From NCBI RefSeq assembly GCF_900105725.1, contig NZ_FNLM01000034.1, positions 186,001-250,000 of the forward strand: DNA of 64,000 bases. Direction: 5' to 3'. This document shows, in pieces, positions 1-9,018 of the stretch. A model generated the notes under the pieces. The model saw only the letters and a program-made list of their open reading frames with translations. It was not told the DNA's origin and searched no databases. Position 1 is the first letter of the stretch, and each line of letters starts with the position of its first letter. Origin of the DNA: Gordonia westfalica. Its GTDB lineage: Bacteria > Actinomycetota > Actinomycetes > Mycobacteriales > Mycobacteriaceae. A program made the translations under genes and the position numbers.

Positions 1-1
1 C

Positions 2-304
2 TGTCCCGACTGGGTCATGCACGAGGCCTACAGCGACGAGGTCTCGAGTGCTGGGTATTGGCCGGGTGGCGCCGAGGAAGGTGCCTTCTATGCCTACGCG
101 TACCCGCATCCCGACGGGTACGACACGCATCCGGCGGTCGAGGCGCCGGCGTACTGGGACACCGCGCTGGGTGAGTACGTGCTGCCGTATCACCTCGTGC
201 GGCAAGCTCCGGACCCGGACGCGATGGTCCTGAATTTCCTCGAACAGACCCACCGGGCGGCCGCGGAGACGGGTCGCTGGGATCAGGTCAAGAGTTCATC
301 CTGA
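2..304 (+). CDS. DUF5996 family protein, C-terminal part (starts before the window)
   Basis: The reading frame is open from the left window edge to a TGA at 302-304, so only the last 100 or so residues are seen. The motif HEAYSDEVSSAGYWPG and the following AFYAYAYP and AYWDTALGEYVLPY blocks are the conserved C-terminal signature of DUF5996 proteins, found across actinobacteria and proteobacteria. The biochemical role of this family is unknown. The next gene is on the same strand 175 bases away, so an operon is not obvious. The family call is from memory of the motif, not from a search. Confidence 0.75.
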   Translation, partial: CPDWVMHEAYSDEVSSAGYWPGGAEEGAFYAYAYPHPDGYDTHPAVEAPAYWDTALGEYVLPYHLVRQAPDPDAMVLNFLEQTHRAAAETGRWDQVKSSS

Positions 305-478
305 CCGGCGTCGGCGCCTCGGCTTCAGGTACCCCGATGACGGTGATCACCGAAGGCGTTGTCGGTCGATGCCTTTGATATTGCTCCGGGTCGGCAGCGT
401 CGACTCGATAGACTCGGCCACGATAGTGGTTCGCGCGTACCGGATCGGCTACGTGACCGGCGTCCGAGAGGAAACAAG

Positions 479-1132
479 ATGAGTGTGGCGTTCCGTCGCG
501 CTGACCTGGCAGCTGGAATGTTCGTCGTCGCGCTGATCGCCGCCGGCTGCGGTAGTGCCGACGCGAACGACGCATCGTCGGCGGCGCCATCGGCCGAGGC
601 TTCCGCCTCCCCGTCACGAGCCGACGATCAGGAGGCCGCGGAAAGCGTCACAAGGGCGTCCGAGGCCGGGCCCGCCACGGTGACGATCACGGGGGTAGAC
701 GACGTCGCGGTGACCCTGGTCGGCCCGCTGGCAGTCAAGTACGCGGCGGCGACCGACGCCCAGAAGCGGGCCATCGGCATACCGCTGACCGGGGATCACA
801 ACGCAGGAACCCGTGAGAGCGGCGTCGTGTACCAGCAGTTCCAAAGTGGCGTGATCATTGCGAAAAACGCCGATCCCGGGACCCCCGCGTACATCGTCAC
901 CTCGGGAAAGATCCGGGATGCGTGGAATACCGAACGTGCCCCGGACGGCGTGCCGCTACTCACCGGCAAGAACGGCTCGGCCGGACCGTTGGGTGTGCCT
1001 ACGAGTGACGTGATCACCGACGGTGACCTCGAAGTGGTGACTTTCGAGTACGGCATGATCTCGGAGAACACAGAAACCGGCGAGATGATCGTGAAGGTCA
1101 ACGGCAAGGTCGTACCGTCGGGTCTGAAGTGA
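479..1132 (+). CDS. LGFP-repeat-like exported lipoprotein
   Basis: A 217-residue protein. The ATG at 479 is preferred over the upstream in-frame ATG at 359 because it follows GAGAGGAAACAAG and starts a lipoprotein signal: an RR pair, a hydrophobic stretch and the lipobox AAGC about 24 residues in. After a low-complexity Ala/Ser linker come two repeat-like blocks (AIGIPLTGD...VYQQFQSGVII and PLGVPTSDV...VTFEYGMIS). They resemble LGFP repeats, which in mycolata are cell-wall-associated. The likely role is a surface protein anchored in the membrane; no enzyme domain is visible. It ends 33 bases before the convergent DUF1304 gene. Confidence 0.65.
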   Translation: MSVAFRRADLAAGMFVVALIAAGCGSADANDASSAAPSAEASASPSRADDQEAAESVTRASEAGPATVTITGVDDVAVTLVGPLAVKYAAATDAQKRAIGIPLTGDHNAGTRESGVVYQQFQSGVIIAKNADPGTPAYIVTSGKIRDAWNTERAPDGVPLLTGKNGSAGPLGVPTSDVITDGDLEVVTFEYGMISENTETGEMIVKVNGKVVPSGLK

Positions 1133-1165
1133 CCGGCGGCGTCGTGGGCGAGGAGTTCGCCGGGT

Positions 1166-1555
1166 TCAGATGATCAGGCCGCCGGCGAGTGCGATCACCG
1201 CGAGCGCGGGAACCACGCCCTGCTTGAGCGCGGCTGCGATCTTGTCGGGGCTCGAGAGCGCCAGAACCAGCGCCGCCGCGACCATCGACCCGGTGCCCGT
1301 GAAGACCAGCGTCGCGCCCACGGCGTCAGAACCGATGGCGTACACCACGATTCCGACGAACACCGCGATCGCGAGGAACAGGTTGTAGAACCCCTGGTTG
1401 AAAGCGAGTTCCTTCTGAACTGTCGCTTCCTCCACGGTCCCGGTGCCGAACGTCGCGCGTGCGCGCTCGCTCGTCCAGGCGATCGACTCCAGATAGAAGA
1501 TGAACACGTGGAGGAGCCCCGCGACCGCGGCGAGCACAAGACCTGCGATGACCAT
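1166..1555 (-). CDS. DUF1304 family four-helix membrane protein
   Basis: A 129-residue protein with four hydrophobic segments, the conserved start AGLVLAAVAGLLHVFIFYLES and the motif AFNQGFYNLFLA, which are diagnostic of DUF1304 small membrane proteins. The frame is open further upstream, but the start at 1555 is preferred because GAGGAG lies just before it and the family normally begins this way. Family members are 115-130 residues long, so this is full length. Its function is not established. It is transcribed towards the lipoprotein gene, with only 33 bases between the stops. Confidence 0.85.
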   Translation of the reverse strand: MVIAGLVLAAVAGLLHVFIFYLESIAWTSERARATFGTGTVEEATVQKELAFNQGFYNLFLAIAVFVGIVVYAIGSDAVGATLVFTGTGSMVAAALVLALSSPDKIAAALKQGVVPALAVIALAGGLII

Positions 1556-1779
1556 TGCGTACTCCTCGTGTTCGATCGCTTCGTCGGAAGTAGTGCGTTC
1601 CGACCAGTGTGCCACCGGGACTCCTCCTCGGAACCCGCTGCGCCCGGCGCGTGATCTTGTCCGGCAGAGTCGATGCGCGACGAGCCTCGCTGGTGCTAGC
1701 GTGCTCTGCATGTCGAGTCTGCAGAAAGGCGCATGAGGCGCCTCGGTAGTTCGCTGGTCCAGATGTGTGGGTCCGTCCG

Positions 1780-3387
1780 ATGACGGCCACCCGTACGGTC
1801 CGCCAGGGATCGCGTGTACTCACCGTTTCGGTCCATTCGTGGGATATCGAGGACGGATCGATACCGCCGCCCCGGATAGGCGCCGTCGCGGCGCTGTGGC
1901 TGGACTTTCACGAAACCTCAGATGCGGCGCCGGGCGCGATGACCGTAGATGCGGTGCTGGACCTGCATTCGACACCGCGCCTGGATGGCAGCAGCAACCG
2001 CCCCGCGCAACGCCGGTGGTATTGGACCGGTGACCTGGTCGGCGATGGTTGGCGAGCCACCTGGATCGGTCGGCGACCCAGTATCGGTCCCGTCGCGCTG
2101 ACCGGTCAGTTCCGGCAGTCGGGCGGCGTCGCTTTCAACCGCCACGCCCAGGTGCGTGGCCGGGTGACTCGTGTACAGGTGCGAACCACTCCGTATCACC
2201 ACCGAGAGGGAGGGTGGGAACCCGTACCGGGTGCGATGTCGACGTACCGCGACGTCGACGAATCGCCTCGCTGGTTCGACAGAGCCGGTATGGGTGACGC
2301 AGGGTCGGACTCGTCCTCGGTGTTCGCGGTCGAGACCGGCGTGATGATCGACCTCGACCTCGACGACGTCGACCCGCCGGAACCGAGACCACGAATCGAA
2401 CCCCAGGCCGTGGCAGCAGGCGATCACGGGATATGGGTGGTCGACAACCAACTGCCGATCATCGCTCTGCTGTCGGGGGACACCGCAACCGAATACGTCT
2501 TTCCGGGCACGATCACCTCAGGCCGATCGATCCGCGCGACACCGACCGGATGCACTGTCACCGAAGGCCTCGACGTCTACCGCTGCCGCATCGGCGAACC
2601 AGTCCAGAAGTCGAGCACTACAGAGTCGTTCATCTCCATCGGAGAGGTGACGCTGCAATGGCGAACTCTCGATCACGGCAGGCCGCGAGCAATCGTCACC
2701 TCACCGGAGGGTGAGCAAATGGCTGTCGTCGACGTTCCCGACGACCATCTCCTGCTCGGCACCACTACGGACAACGCCTCCTTCGTGATCGCCACACAGG
2801 ACACCGAAGTCTCTGAGCAACCCATACGGCTGATGCGAATCACCACCGCGGGCGACCTGATTGTCGGCCCCGCGATGTCCATCTCGGCGCGGCTGCGACG
2901 ACCCACGCATAGAGGGAAGTCCCTGTTCAACAACCCACTTCGATACCTGCACGGTGACGACGTCTATCCCATCAACGGTGACCTCACCTTCGGGGAGCCG
3001 ATACGCCTCCCCTCATCGCCCTTGGCCGCAGGTCAGACCACGTACGCAATCTGGATCAGCACGCATGCGTCAGATCGGCACGCCTTCAACCGATCCGCAC
3101 CGGCGGAACGTACGGAACCCACCCAGGTCTCACGACGGTTCTCGTGGCTCATCACATTCCTCGATGCCGACACACAACCACTCGGCAGCTATCCGACATC
3201 CAGTCCCACGCCGTCCGTCACCACCGATCATGAAGGACGGCACTGGATCACCGATAACGGACTGCGCCGGCTGCCCGTCGAACCCATGACTTGGTCCGAC
3301 CCGGTCGATTTCGACGCTGCTGTCACCAGGACCATCTATCCGACGCCGGATCCATCAGACAGCACCCGCATCGAACCCCTACGGTGA
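1780..3387 (+). CDS. large hypothetical protein, possible beta-propeller-like
   Basis: A 535-residue protein with no signal peptide or membrane segment that I can see. A GTG at 1765 is an alternative start; neither has a strong ribosome binding site. Short patches such as GIWVVDNQLPIIALLSGD and GRHWITDNGLRRLP look like blades of a propeller or repeated beta-sheet fold, but this is only an impression from sequence texture. Asp/Glu runs occur near residue 190 (DLDLDDVDPPEPRPR). The stop lies 22 bases before the cold-shock-like reading frame at 3410, so the two are probably co-transcribed. I do not recognise a family. Confidence 0.6.
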   Translation: MTATRTVRQGSRVLTVSVHSWDIEDGSIPPPRIGAVAALWLDFHETSDAAPGAMTVDAVLDLHSTPRLDGSSNRPAQRRWYWTGDLVGDGWRATWIGRRPSIGPVALTGQFRQSGGVAFNRHAQVRGRVTRVQVRTTPYHHREGGWEPVPGAMSTYRDVDESPRWFDRAGMGDAGSDSSSVFAVETGVMIDLDLDDVDPPEPRPRIEPQAVAAGDHGIWVVDNQLPIIALLSGDTATEYVFPGTITSGRSIRATPTGCTVTEGLDVYRCRIGEPVQKSSTTESFISIGEVTLQWRTLDHGRPRAIVTSPEGEQMAVVDVPDDHLLLGTTTDNASFVIATQDTEVSEQPIRLMRITTAGDLIVGPAMSISARLRRPTHRGKSLFNNPLRYLHGDDVYPINGDLTFGEPIRLPSSPLAAGQTTYAIWISTHASDRHAFNRSAPAERTEPTQVSRRFSWLITFLDADTQPLGSYPTSSPTPSVTTDHEGRHWITDNGLRRLPVEPMTWSDPVDFDAAVTRTIYPTPDPSDSTRIEPLR

Positions 3388-3409
3388 ACGTACGGGGACC
3401 ACTGGGATC

Positions 3410-3997
3410 GTGCGGACGTGGAACCAGCAATTGGGCTGGGGTGTGATCGATTCCGAGGCGACGCCGGGAGGGGCGTCGGCGACGGCGACAATGATCCGCG
3501 TCGAGGCCGTTGCCGACCTCACCGGATTTCCCATGATGGGGCTGCGGCCGGGAACCCAAGTCGATTTCGAGTGGTCGGTCGCCGATCCGCCGGTCAACGG
3601 TTGCGATTATGAGGCGCAACTCGTCTGGCCTGCCGGGGCGACCCCGCCGGAGCAGTCTTCCGTGGCCTATTCGGGCAGTCTGTGGAACAGCGTCGGTGAT
3701 CCCGGGCCGGACGGTCTGACGATCATGCGCCAGGTCACCGAACCCGACGAGGCCCGGCAACCGGAGGCTGCGACGTTGCCGACGGCGGTGGGCACCGTGC
3801 GATCCTGGAACGATTCCGAGGGGTGGGGTGTGCTCGACTCGGGCGCCACACCCGGGGGAGCGTGGGCTCACTTCTAGGAGGTCGCCGGTACGGGTTTCCG
3901 TTCACTGACAGCGGGACAGGCGGTGGAGTTCGACTATGAAGATCGGGGACAGGACGGATACGGATTCCGCGCGAACAACATTCGTGTCCTCGAATGA
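3410..3997 (+). pseudogene. tandem cold-shock-domain-like gene interrupted by an in-frame TAG
   Basis: Two cold-shock-like halves are visible. The first begins VRTWNQQLGWGVIDSEATPGG; the second begins GTVRSWNDSEGWGVLDSG and reaches AHF, where TAG (3875-3877) stops it. The same frame then continues EVAGTGFRSLTAGQAVEFDYE to a TGA at 3995-3997, which is exactly the missing second half of the domain. In related actinobacterial proteins the residue at the stop is normally Ser, so a TCG-to-TAG change would explain it. The first half also lacks the usual AHF-S nucleic-acid-binding patch. A truncated product of 155 residues may still be made. A GTG at 3410 is the only reasonable start. Confidence 0.7.
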
Positions 3998-4154
3998 CGA
4001 GGGAGATCCGACGCTGCCTGAGCTCTCCGTCTCGACCGAACTCGCAGTCCGAGTTCGACCCGGCCTGAGCGGTACTGGAGTGTCCCCATAGACTTTCCGG
4101 CAGCCGGCGCCTGCTCACGGCCGCCGAAAGGGTGACGAGCGTGGAGGCTGGCGT

Positions 4155-4988
4155 ATGGCGGAGACCGGTAGAAGATTGTCGTGGGTCGTGGCTCTGGCGA
4201 TCGTTGTCGGCCTGATCATCGCCTACGTCTCCGTGCTGGTGGTCTACGCAAAAGGCGGAACCGATGACGGTGCGGATGCGAGTAAGCCGGCGGCGAACGG
4301 CGTCGTGGTGTACCTCGACATCAACACGGTCAACGGCGCCGACTTCGAGGTCGCCGGCACCGTCTCAGTTGATGCCGGTGGTGATCTGCTCGACGGTCGA
4401 GGAGACCTGAAACAGGATCTGACCGTCGATGTTTCACCGATGGTCTCCGATACCGAACTGACTTTCCCCGCGGGTACTCGCCCGGGGGTTCTGCCGGTGT
4501 CGTTGTACAGCGACGGCGACATCCGGCTCTGGCCGTTCGACAGATACGTCGCGGAGTCGGTGACGGTGAAGGCGTTCGGTCCGAACGACGCGGAGTTGGC
4601 GACCGAGGTCGTGCTGATCGACTCGCTGATCGGCTGGGACATCAAAGCGGGGGACACCGTCGCCGACGGGAAGGCGTTCCCGGTCACCTCATCCAGGGCG
4701 GCCGCATCCCTGGCCTTTGATCTCGCGTTGTGCGCGATGCTGGTCGTTCTGCCGATCTGCACCCTGTTCGTCTCGATCCAGACGGTCCGCCACCGCAAGG
4801 CGTTTCAGCCCCCGATGGTGACCTGGTTCGCGGTGATGCTGTTTGCCGTGCTACCCCTGCGCAACATCTTCCCCGGTTCGCCTCCGTTCGGATCATGGGT
4901 CGACTATTCGGTGGTTCTCTGGGTGCTCGGCGGTCTCGTCGCGTCGCTCGCGCTGTATGTCGTCGCCTGGTGGAAACAAGCTCCCTGA
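4155..4988 (+). CDS. DUF4436 family membrane protein
   Basis: A 277-residue protein with one N-terminal transmembrane helix (residues about 9-31), an extracytoplasmic beta-rich domain of about 155 residues, and three C-terminal helices. The motif LWPFDRY in the middle of the outer domain and the helix block ending near LPLRNIFPGSPPFGSWVDY are typical of DUF4436 proteins of mycobacteria and relatives. No enzymatic function is known for the family. It stands alone, with about 160 bases of non-coding sequence before it. Confidence 0.8.
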   Translation: MAETGRRLSWVVALAIVVGLIIAYVSVLVVYAKGGTDDGADASKPAANGVVVYLDINTVNGADFEVAGTVSVDAGGDLLDGRGDLKQDLTVDVSPMVSDTELTFPAGTRPGVLPVSLYSDGDIRLWPFDRYVAESVTVKAFGPNDAELATEVVLIDSLIGWDIKAGDTVADGKAFPVTSSRAAASLAFDLALCAMLVVLPICTLFVSIQTVRHRKAFQPPMVTWFAVMLFAVLPLRNIFPGSPPFGSWVDYSVVLWVLGGLVASLALYVVAWWKQAP

Positions 4989-5072
4989 CCTGAGACACCT
5001 TGGGCTCGTGTGCCCGTAGTCTCTCCAGAACTCCCAGGATCGCGAGCGAGTCCGGGCGCGGCCGGTTCGTCG

Positions 5073-5729
5073 TCAGGTTTGGCCGGCACTCACGTAGACA
5101 ACTCGGGGCGCTCGTAGCGGATCCCAAGTCGCGGTGACGTACCCGCGGGAATCCCACCGGTGGGAAGTCACCAGCGTGGGACTGGGTGCAGGGCCGTGAT
5201 TCTCCGGCGCTCTTGTGGCGAAGTCGGGCGTGACCGGCCTGGACGGGGGAAGTCCCGACCGATCGAACAACTGGCGCGACCGCTCAGCAGAAGGAGTCGT
5301 GATGACCAGATATGCGCTCGAGTCGGGGAATGAACTGGTCACCTCGCCGTAGGTGACATCGTCTCCGTCGATGAGAACGAGTCCCATAACTTCGGCCATG
5401 CTTCTGGCGCCGTCGGTCGATTCGTAAGTCCGGGTGGTCATTCCTCTGTCGATCCACTCGAACAGCGCCCACTTCAGGCCGACGAGAATGGCTCCGGAGC
5501 AAATCACGACGATCACACAGGCGAGGGCGACTCGCCACCAGCGATGAGACCTGCTCGGCTGGTGATCGTTCTCCTCGGCCAGACCCGTCACCGGACGAGA
5601 CAACCCGGGCCGACCGGGGCGCCCGGGCGAACGGTGACCGTGCGTGTCGGACCGCCCGCCGAGGTCTGGTATGTCCTCGGGGTGTGCTTGCCGGGTCGAG
5701 TCGGAGTCCGCAAAGCCACGGCGAGACAT
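5073..5729 (-). CDS. hypothetical single-pass membrane protein
   Basis: A 218-residue protein: a hydrophilic Pro/Arg-rich N-terminus of about 65 residues, one strong transmembrane helix (WWRVALACVIVVICSGAIL) and an extracytoplasmic domain of about 125 residues. I recognise no conserved domain. The ribosome binding site at the first ATG is weak, so a downstream start cannot be excluded. It converges with the DUF4436 gene; about 85 bases separate the two stops. Confidence 0.55.
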   Translation of the reverse strand: MSRRGFADSDSTRQAHPEDIPDLGGRSDTHGHRSPGRPGRPGLSRPVTGLAEENDHQPSRSHRWWRVALACVIVVICSGAILVGLKWALFEWIDRGMTTRTYESTDGARSMAEVMGLVLIDGDDVTYGEVTSSFPDSSAYLVITTPSAERSRQLFDRSGLPPSRPVTPDFATRAPENHGPAPSPTLVTSHRWDSRGYVTATWDPLRAPRVVYVSAGQT

Positions 5730-5781
5730 ACAGATGCAGTGAGAGTGATCGGCCAGGCACGAACGGAGGGTCGCATGACCT

Positions 5782-5943
5782 TCAATCGTGAGTGAGTCGT
5801 GTTTCGTTAGTTCGAGCCGAGCGTCTGGTCGCCTGTCGAGAGTCGCGGTATGCCTTCACACCGAGATGGGACGCCGCGATGACTATTGCGGCCACGGTCA
5901 TCGGGGCGCCACCGACCATCAGTAGCCCCAGAAGCCGGTCCAA
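5782..5943 (-). CDS. possible small membrane protein (53 residues)
   Basis: In the otherwise empty stretch 5730-6163 a short frame runs from a TTG at 5943 (or an ATG at 5919) to a TGA at 5782. It would give one hydrophobic helix (TVAAIVIAASHLG) and then a basic tail rich in Arg and Lys. No homologue is known to me and there is no clear ribosome binding site, so it may be chance. I see nothing else in this gap. Confidence 0.25.
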   Translation of the reverse strand: MDRLLGLLMVGGAPMTVAAIVIAASHLGVKAYRDSRQATRRSARTNETRLTHD

Positions 5944-6163
5944 TGCGCCCCGTCCGCACCCACCTCACAGGCGCACCCTACTCGCGCGACCCAGAGAGAT
6001 CGTCGAGGCCGGGAGCGGCGACGAGTGCCGTCCCGACCTTGTTCTGCGACGATGGTTCGATGTTGCGTAACACCGTCGACCGCGGGAGTCAGGTGCCGTG
6101 GGAGTGGAAACGGCCACCGCACGGCGTTGAGTGGGACCGGAAGCTGTTCGGTCGGACGGGACG

Positions 6164-6607
6164 ATGAGACGTCCGGCTCCCGCGTCGCTGAGGTCGGAAC
6201 TGCGAGTTCGACCTTCGTTTCGGCACGGCATGCCGACGACCGAACTGCGGATGAACCTGCCGCCCGAAGCGGTGTGGGCAACCATCACCGATGTGAGCGC
6301 CTGGCCGAAATGGGGACCCACCGTCACCGGGGCACGCGTGGACGGAGACGTCGACTTGAAGTCCGGGGTACACGGCACGATCACGACCATCGCGGGGGTG
6401 CCCCTGCCGTTCGAGATCACCGAATTCGTGGATCGACGGCTATGGGCCTGGAAAGTGGCAGGGGTGAACGCGACGCGACACGAGGTGATCCCGGTGGCGG
6501 GTGGTTGTGTCCTCAGCTTCGGCGCGCCGGTCTGGGCGGTGGCGTATCTGCCGGTACTGGCCATCGCGTTGCCGCGCATCGAACGGATCGCGTCTCGTCG
6601 GGACTAG
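6164..6607 (+). CDS. SRPBCC (START-like) superfamily protein
   Basis: A 147-residue protein matching the polyketide-cyclase/START-like fold: the strand-helix motif MNLPPEAVWATITDVSAWPKWGPTV near residue 30 is the common SRPBCC opening, and FEITEFVDRRLWAWKVAG is the usual central strand pair. These proteins form a cavity that binds hydrophobic ligands. No catalytic residues can be assigned. An in-frame ATG at 6131 lies further upstream, but 6164 fits better with the length of the family. The gene ends 17 bases before the convergent membrane gene. Confidence 0.7.
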   Translation: MRRPAPASLRSELRVRPSFRHGMPTTELRMNLPPEAVWATITDVSAWPKWGPTVTGARVDGDVDLKSGVHGTITTIAGVPLPFEITEFVDRRLWAWKVAGVNATRHEVIPVAGGCVLSFGAPVWAVAYLPVLAIALPRIERIASRRD

Positions 6608-6623
6608 GGGACCGGCGGTGGTG

Positions 6624-7874
6624 TCACGCTCGCGTGCGCTGGGCCTGGTATTCGACCATTTCCTGGGAGAGGAGTTGGCGTATTCGTGGATTGTGACTGC
6701 AGGCGACCGCGAGGAGTGTCAGCAGTATCCAGCTGCTCAGTGCGCTGACGACAACCACGACGAAGGCGGCGGTGTCGCCGCCGGTGATGTGGTCGCCGGC
6801 GCTGTGGCGGGCCCAGAGCCGCCAGTAGATCATGAGGTTGACCGTGAGCCCGACCCCGTACGAAAGCGCGAAGGACAGGAGATACGGGACCCAGGTGCCG
6901 TCTCGTAGGCGAGCCGAGAAGGGTTCTTGGCGTAGGGGAAAGATCACCGAGAGTACGTTGCCCACTCCCAACCAGATGAAGATCATCGTGATGAACTGGT
7001 CGATCATTGCGATCGGATTGGTCCCGGCGGTGAGGGCGAGTACGGCTATCACCGGCGTGCCGGCTGCCATCACCAGGACTGCCATGGCGAGGTTCTTGAC
7101 GATCAACAGTTGCCATAGGCGTTGACCACCCGCCAGTCGGCGGCGTACGCGGCTGGCTTCGAAGCACAGAGCGTTGGTGCAGACCACGCTTCCGACGATC
7201 ACCGAGAACTCATACAGGGTCATTGATGCGGCGTCGTCGTACCGTCTCCATCCCAGGGTGTGGTAGCTCACCACCAACGCGGCGCTCAGAGCCAGGGTGA
7301 TGGCAATACGCACCAGTATCGAGCGCGGTTGCCCGGCGAGTATGTGGCGTACTTCGGCAATGACATTGCGGCCCAGCCCCGCGAGGGAGTCGGTGAACCT
7401 GAGTGCGGCGATCCTGCTCATGGCTGGTCGGTCGGGCGTGTGGGTCGGGATCCCGGCGGCACGCGCCGCGGCCAGAGTCGCTTCGGCGACAGCGATGTTG
7501 GCCAGAGATGCTGCGAGCATGGCGTCGGCGGTCGCTTGATGTGGTGTCGGTGCAGTACCGGAGGTGGCCGCGACTGCGCGCACAGCGTCCTCGGCGCGCC
7601 GAGTCCACAGCGGTGAGGCTCCTTCTGCGGCAATGTCTTTGATCGATCCATCGGCGAAGTGGGTGATCTCGAGTGCGGCGTCGGCTGTCAGATCGGCGAG
7701 CGCCCCGGTTTCGCCCCACTGAGCCTGGGCGGCGGCAGTATTCAGGCGATGCAGAGTTGCGGCAGCCTTGCGCAGTTCATCAAGAGCGGGAGCTGCGGTG
7801 GACCACGTGCCCTGTGGGCTGGTCGATTCGTTCTCTACGCGCCGATCTGCTGCAGCGCCTGGTGTGTTGCTCAC
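6624..7874 (-). CDS. hypothetical multi-helix membrane protein
   Basis: A 416-residue protein starting at GTG. The first 180 residues are soluble, Ala-rich and probably helical. The rest carries about six transmembrane segments (for example ILVRIAITLALSAALVVSY, LAMAVLVMAAGTPVIAVLAL and AAFVVVVVSALSSWILLTLLAVA). The overall shape resembles actinobacterial integral membrane proteins without an assigned function. There is no ATP-binding partner nearby. I cannot name the family. Confidence 0.6.
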   Translation of the reverse strand: MSNTPGAAADRRVENESTSPQGTWSTAAPALDELRKAAATLHRLNTAAAQAQWGETGALADLTADAALEITHFADGSIKDIAAEGASPLWTRRAEDAVRAVAATSGTAPTPHQATADAMLAASLANIAVAEATLAAARAAGIPTHTPDRPAMSRIAALRFTDSLAGLGRNVIAEVRHILAGQPRSILVRIAITLALSAALVVSYHTLGWRRYDDAASMTLYEFSVIVGSVVCTNALCFEASRVRRRLAGGQRLWQLLIVKNLAMAVLVMAAGTPVIAVLALTAGTNPIAMIDQFITMIFIWLGVGNVLSVIFPLRQEPFSARLRDGTWVPYLLSFALSYGVGLTVNLMIYWRLWARHSAGDHITGGDTAAFVVVVVSALSSWILLTLLAVACSHNPRIRQLLSQEMVEYQAQRTRA

Positions 7875-8255
7875 CCGCAGAGTATGCCAGTCACAGGCAA
7901 ACCCACTGCGGTGTCGGCTCCGGGCGGAAATGGCAGCGGCGGCACAGGGTTCGCCGCGGTGAATATCTACTGGGCAAGATATACCTCAGCGACGTGCGGA
8001 CCCGCTCGAAAATCCTGGAGGACCGGGCGTCGAAGGAGAAGAACCAGTCGGCGCCGCGTGCCACTACCAGCGTCAGGATGCTGCCGTCATCCGGCACTCA
8101 GTACCACTGAGGCGTTGGTTGTCTTGCGGGGGGACGACTCCCTCGGCCCTACTGGTAACCGGGCATATTCGATCCCTGCATATTCCGGTACGGACGCGAC
8201 AACGTTGGAAATTTCTGCGACGCAACTCGTTCGGTGTTCAGTGACGCTCCGAGTT
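7875..8255. other. non-coding stretch of about 380 bases
   Basis: Short frames exist on both strands (for example 7891-8097 minus) but none has a ribosome binding site, a recognisable motif or a convincing residue composition. The stretch separates two minus-strand genes. I see no tRNA, repeat or clear promoter in it. Confidence 0.4.
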
Positions 8256-8963
8256 TCAGGACTGAGCTCGGGCCACCGACGTGGACGTCGAACTCTTCGC
8301 CTCGATGGCCGTTCCAACCCACCGATGCAGGAATGCGCGTAGCTCGTTTGGAGGACGAGGAGGGACGCCCGGGTCGACGAGGAGTGATTGGACGAACCGG
8401 AGCATGACTTCGACGAGCTCATTCATGTCGGCGTCCGTCCATCCATGTCCGGCCCAGTCGATCGGAAGGTGGTCGACGATCACGCGTCCTATGGCGATGG
8501 ACCGGGTAGCGGTGACCTCGGCGGTGAGTTCGGTGTTGTCCGGGTGAGCGAACAGCAGGGCGAATCGGCGATTATCTTGAAGGCGCTCGAAGGTAAGGGC
8601 GACTGCCTCGACTATCGCGTCTGAAGGTTCGGTGAGACCTTCAAGTGACCGCGCCAAGTCGTCGAGGAACTTGTTGGTGGCGTGTTGAGCTGTCGCGACG
8701 AGCAGCGCTTGGCTGTTGGGAAAGTACCGGTAGACGGTCTGGCGAGCGATACCCAGCTTCTGTGCGACCTGGCGGATGTTCACATCAGTTGCACCTGACT
8801 CCATCAGCTCTCCGGCGGCGGCGATGATGCGTGTCGCAGCCTCGTCGTCGTCGGCCGGGGGAATCAGGCCGGCCCATCCATGTGTACGCACCTGCCCATT
8901 GTGTCGTGCTCGTCGATTCTGGTGGCGTATTGGATCGTTGGATCGCCGAAAACGACTGGACAT
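8256..8963 (-). CDS. TetR family transcriptional regulator
   Basis: Up to 235 residues, depending on the start (ATG at 8963 or GTG at 8891). The DNA-binding helix-turn-helix VNIRQVAQKLGIARQTVYRYFPNSQALL is a classic TetR motif. The C-terminal ligand-binding part (LEGLTEPSDAIVEAVALTF... onward) matches regulators of mycobacterial and rhodococcal catabolic genes. It is divergent from the Rieske oxygenase gene, so it most likely represses that gene and itself from the shared region 8964-9018. The inducer is unknown, probably a substrate of the oxygenase. Confidence 0.8.
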   Translation of the reverse strand: MSSRFRRSNDPIRHQNRRARHNGQVRTHGWAGLIPPADDDEAATRIIAAAGELMESGATDVNIRQVAQKLGIARQTVYRYFPNSQALLVATAQHATNKFLDDLARSLEGLTEPSDAIVEAVALTFERLQDNRRFALLFAHPDNTELTAEVTATRSIAIGRVIVDHLPIDWAGHGWTDADMNELVEVMLRFVQSLLVDPGVPPRPPNELRAFLHRWVGTAIEAKSSTSTSVARAQS

Positions 8964-9018
8964 AGAACGTGTTACATGTATGGTCGTCGGCAAGGCACTG
9001 GTGACGAGAGGACCTGGC
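8964..9018. promoter_or_regulatory. divergent control region between tetR and the Rieske oxygenase
   Basis: This 55-base gap contains GTGTTACATGTATGG, with the ACATGT palindrome, a plausible TetR-type half-site cluster overlapping the promoter. GACGAGAGGACCTGGC supplies the ribosome binding site of the oxygenase. The exact operator is an inference. Confidence 0.4.
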
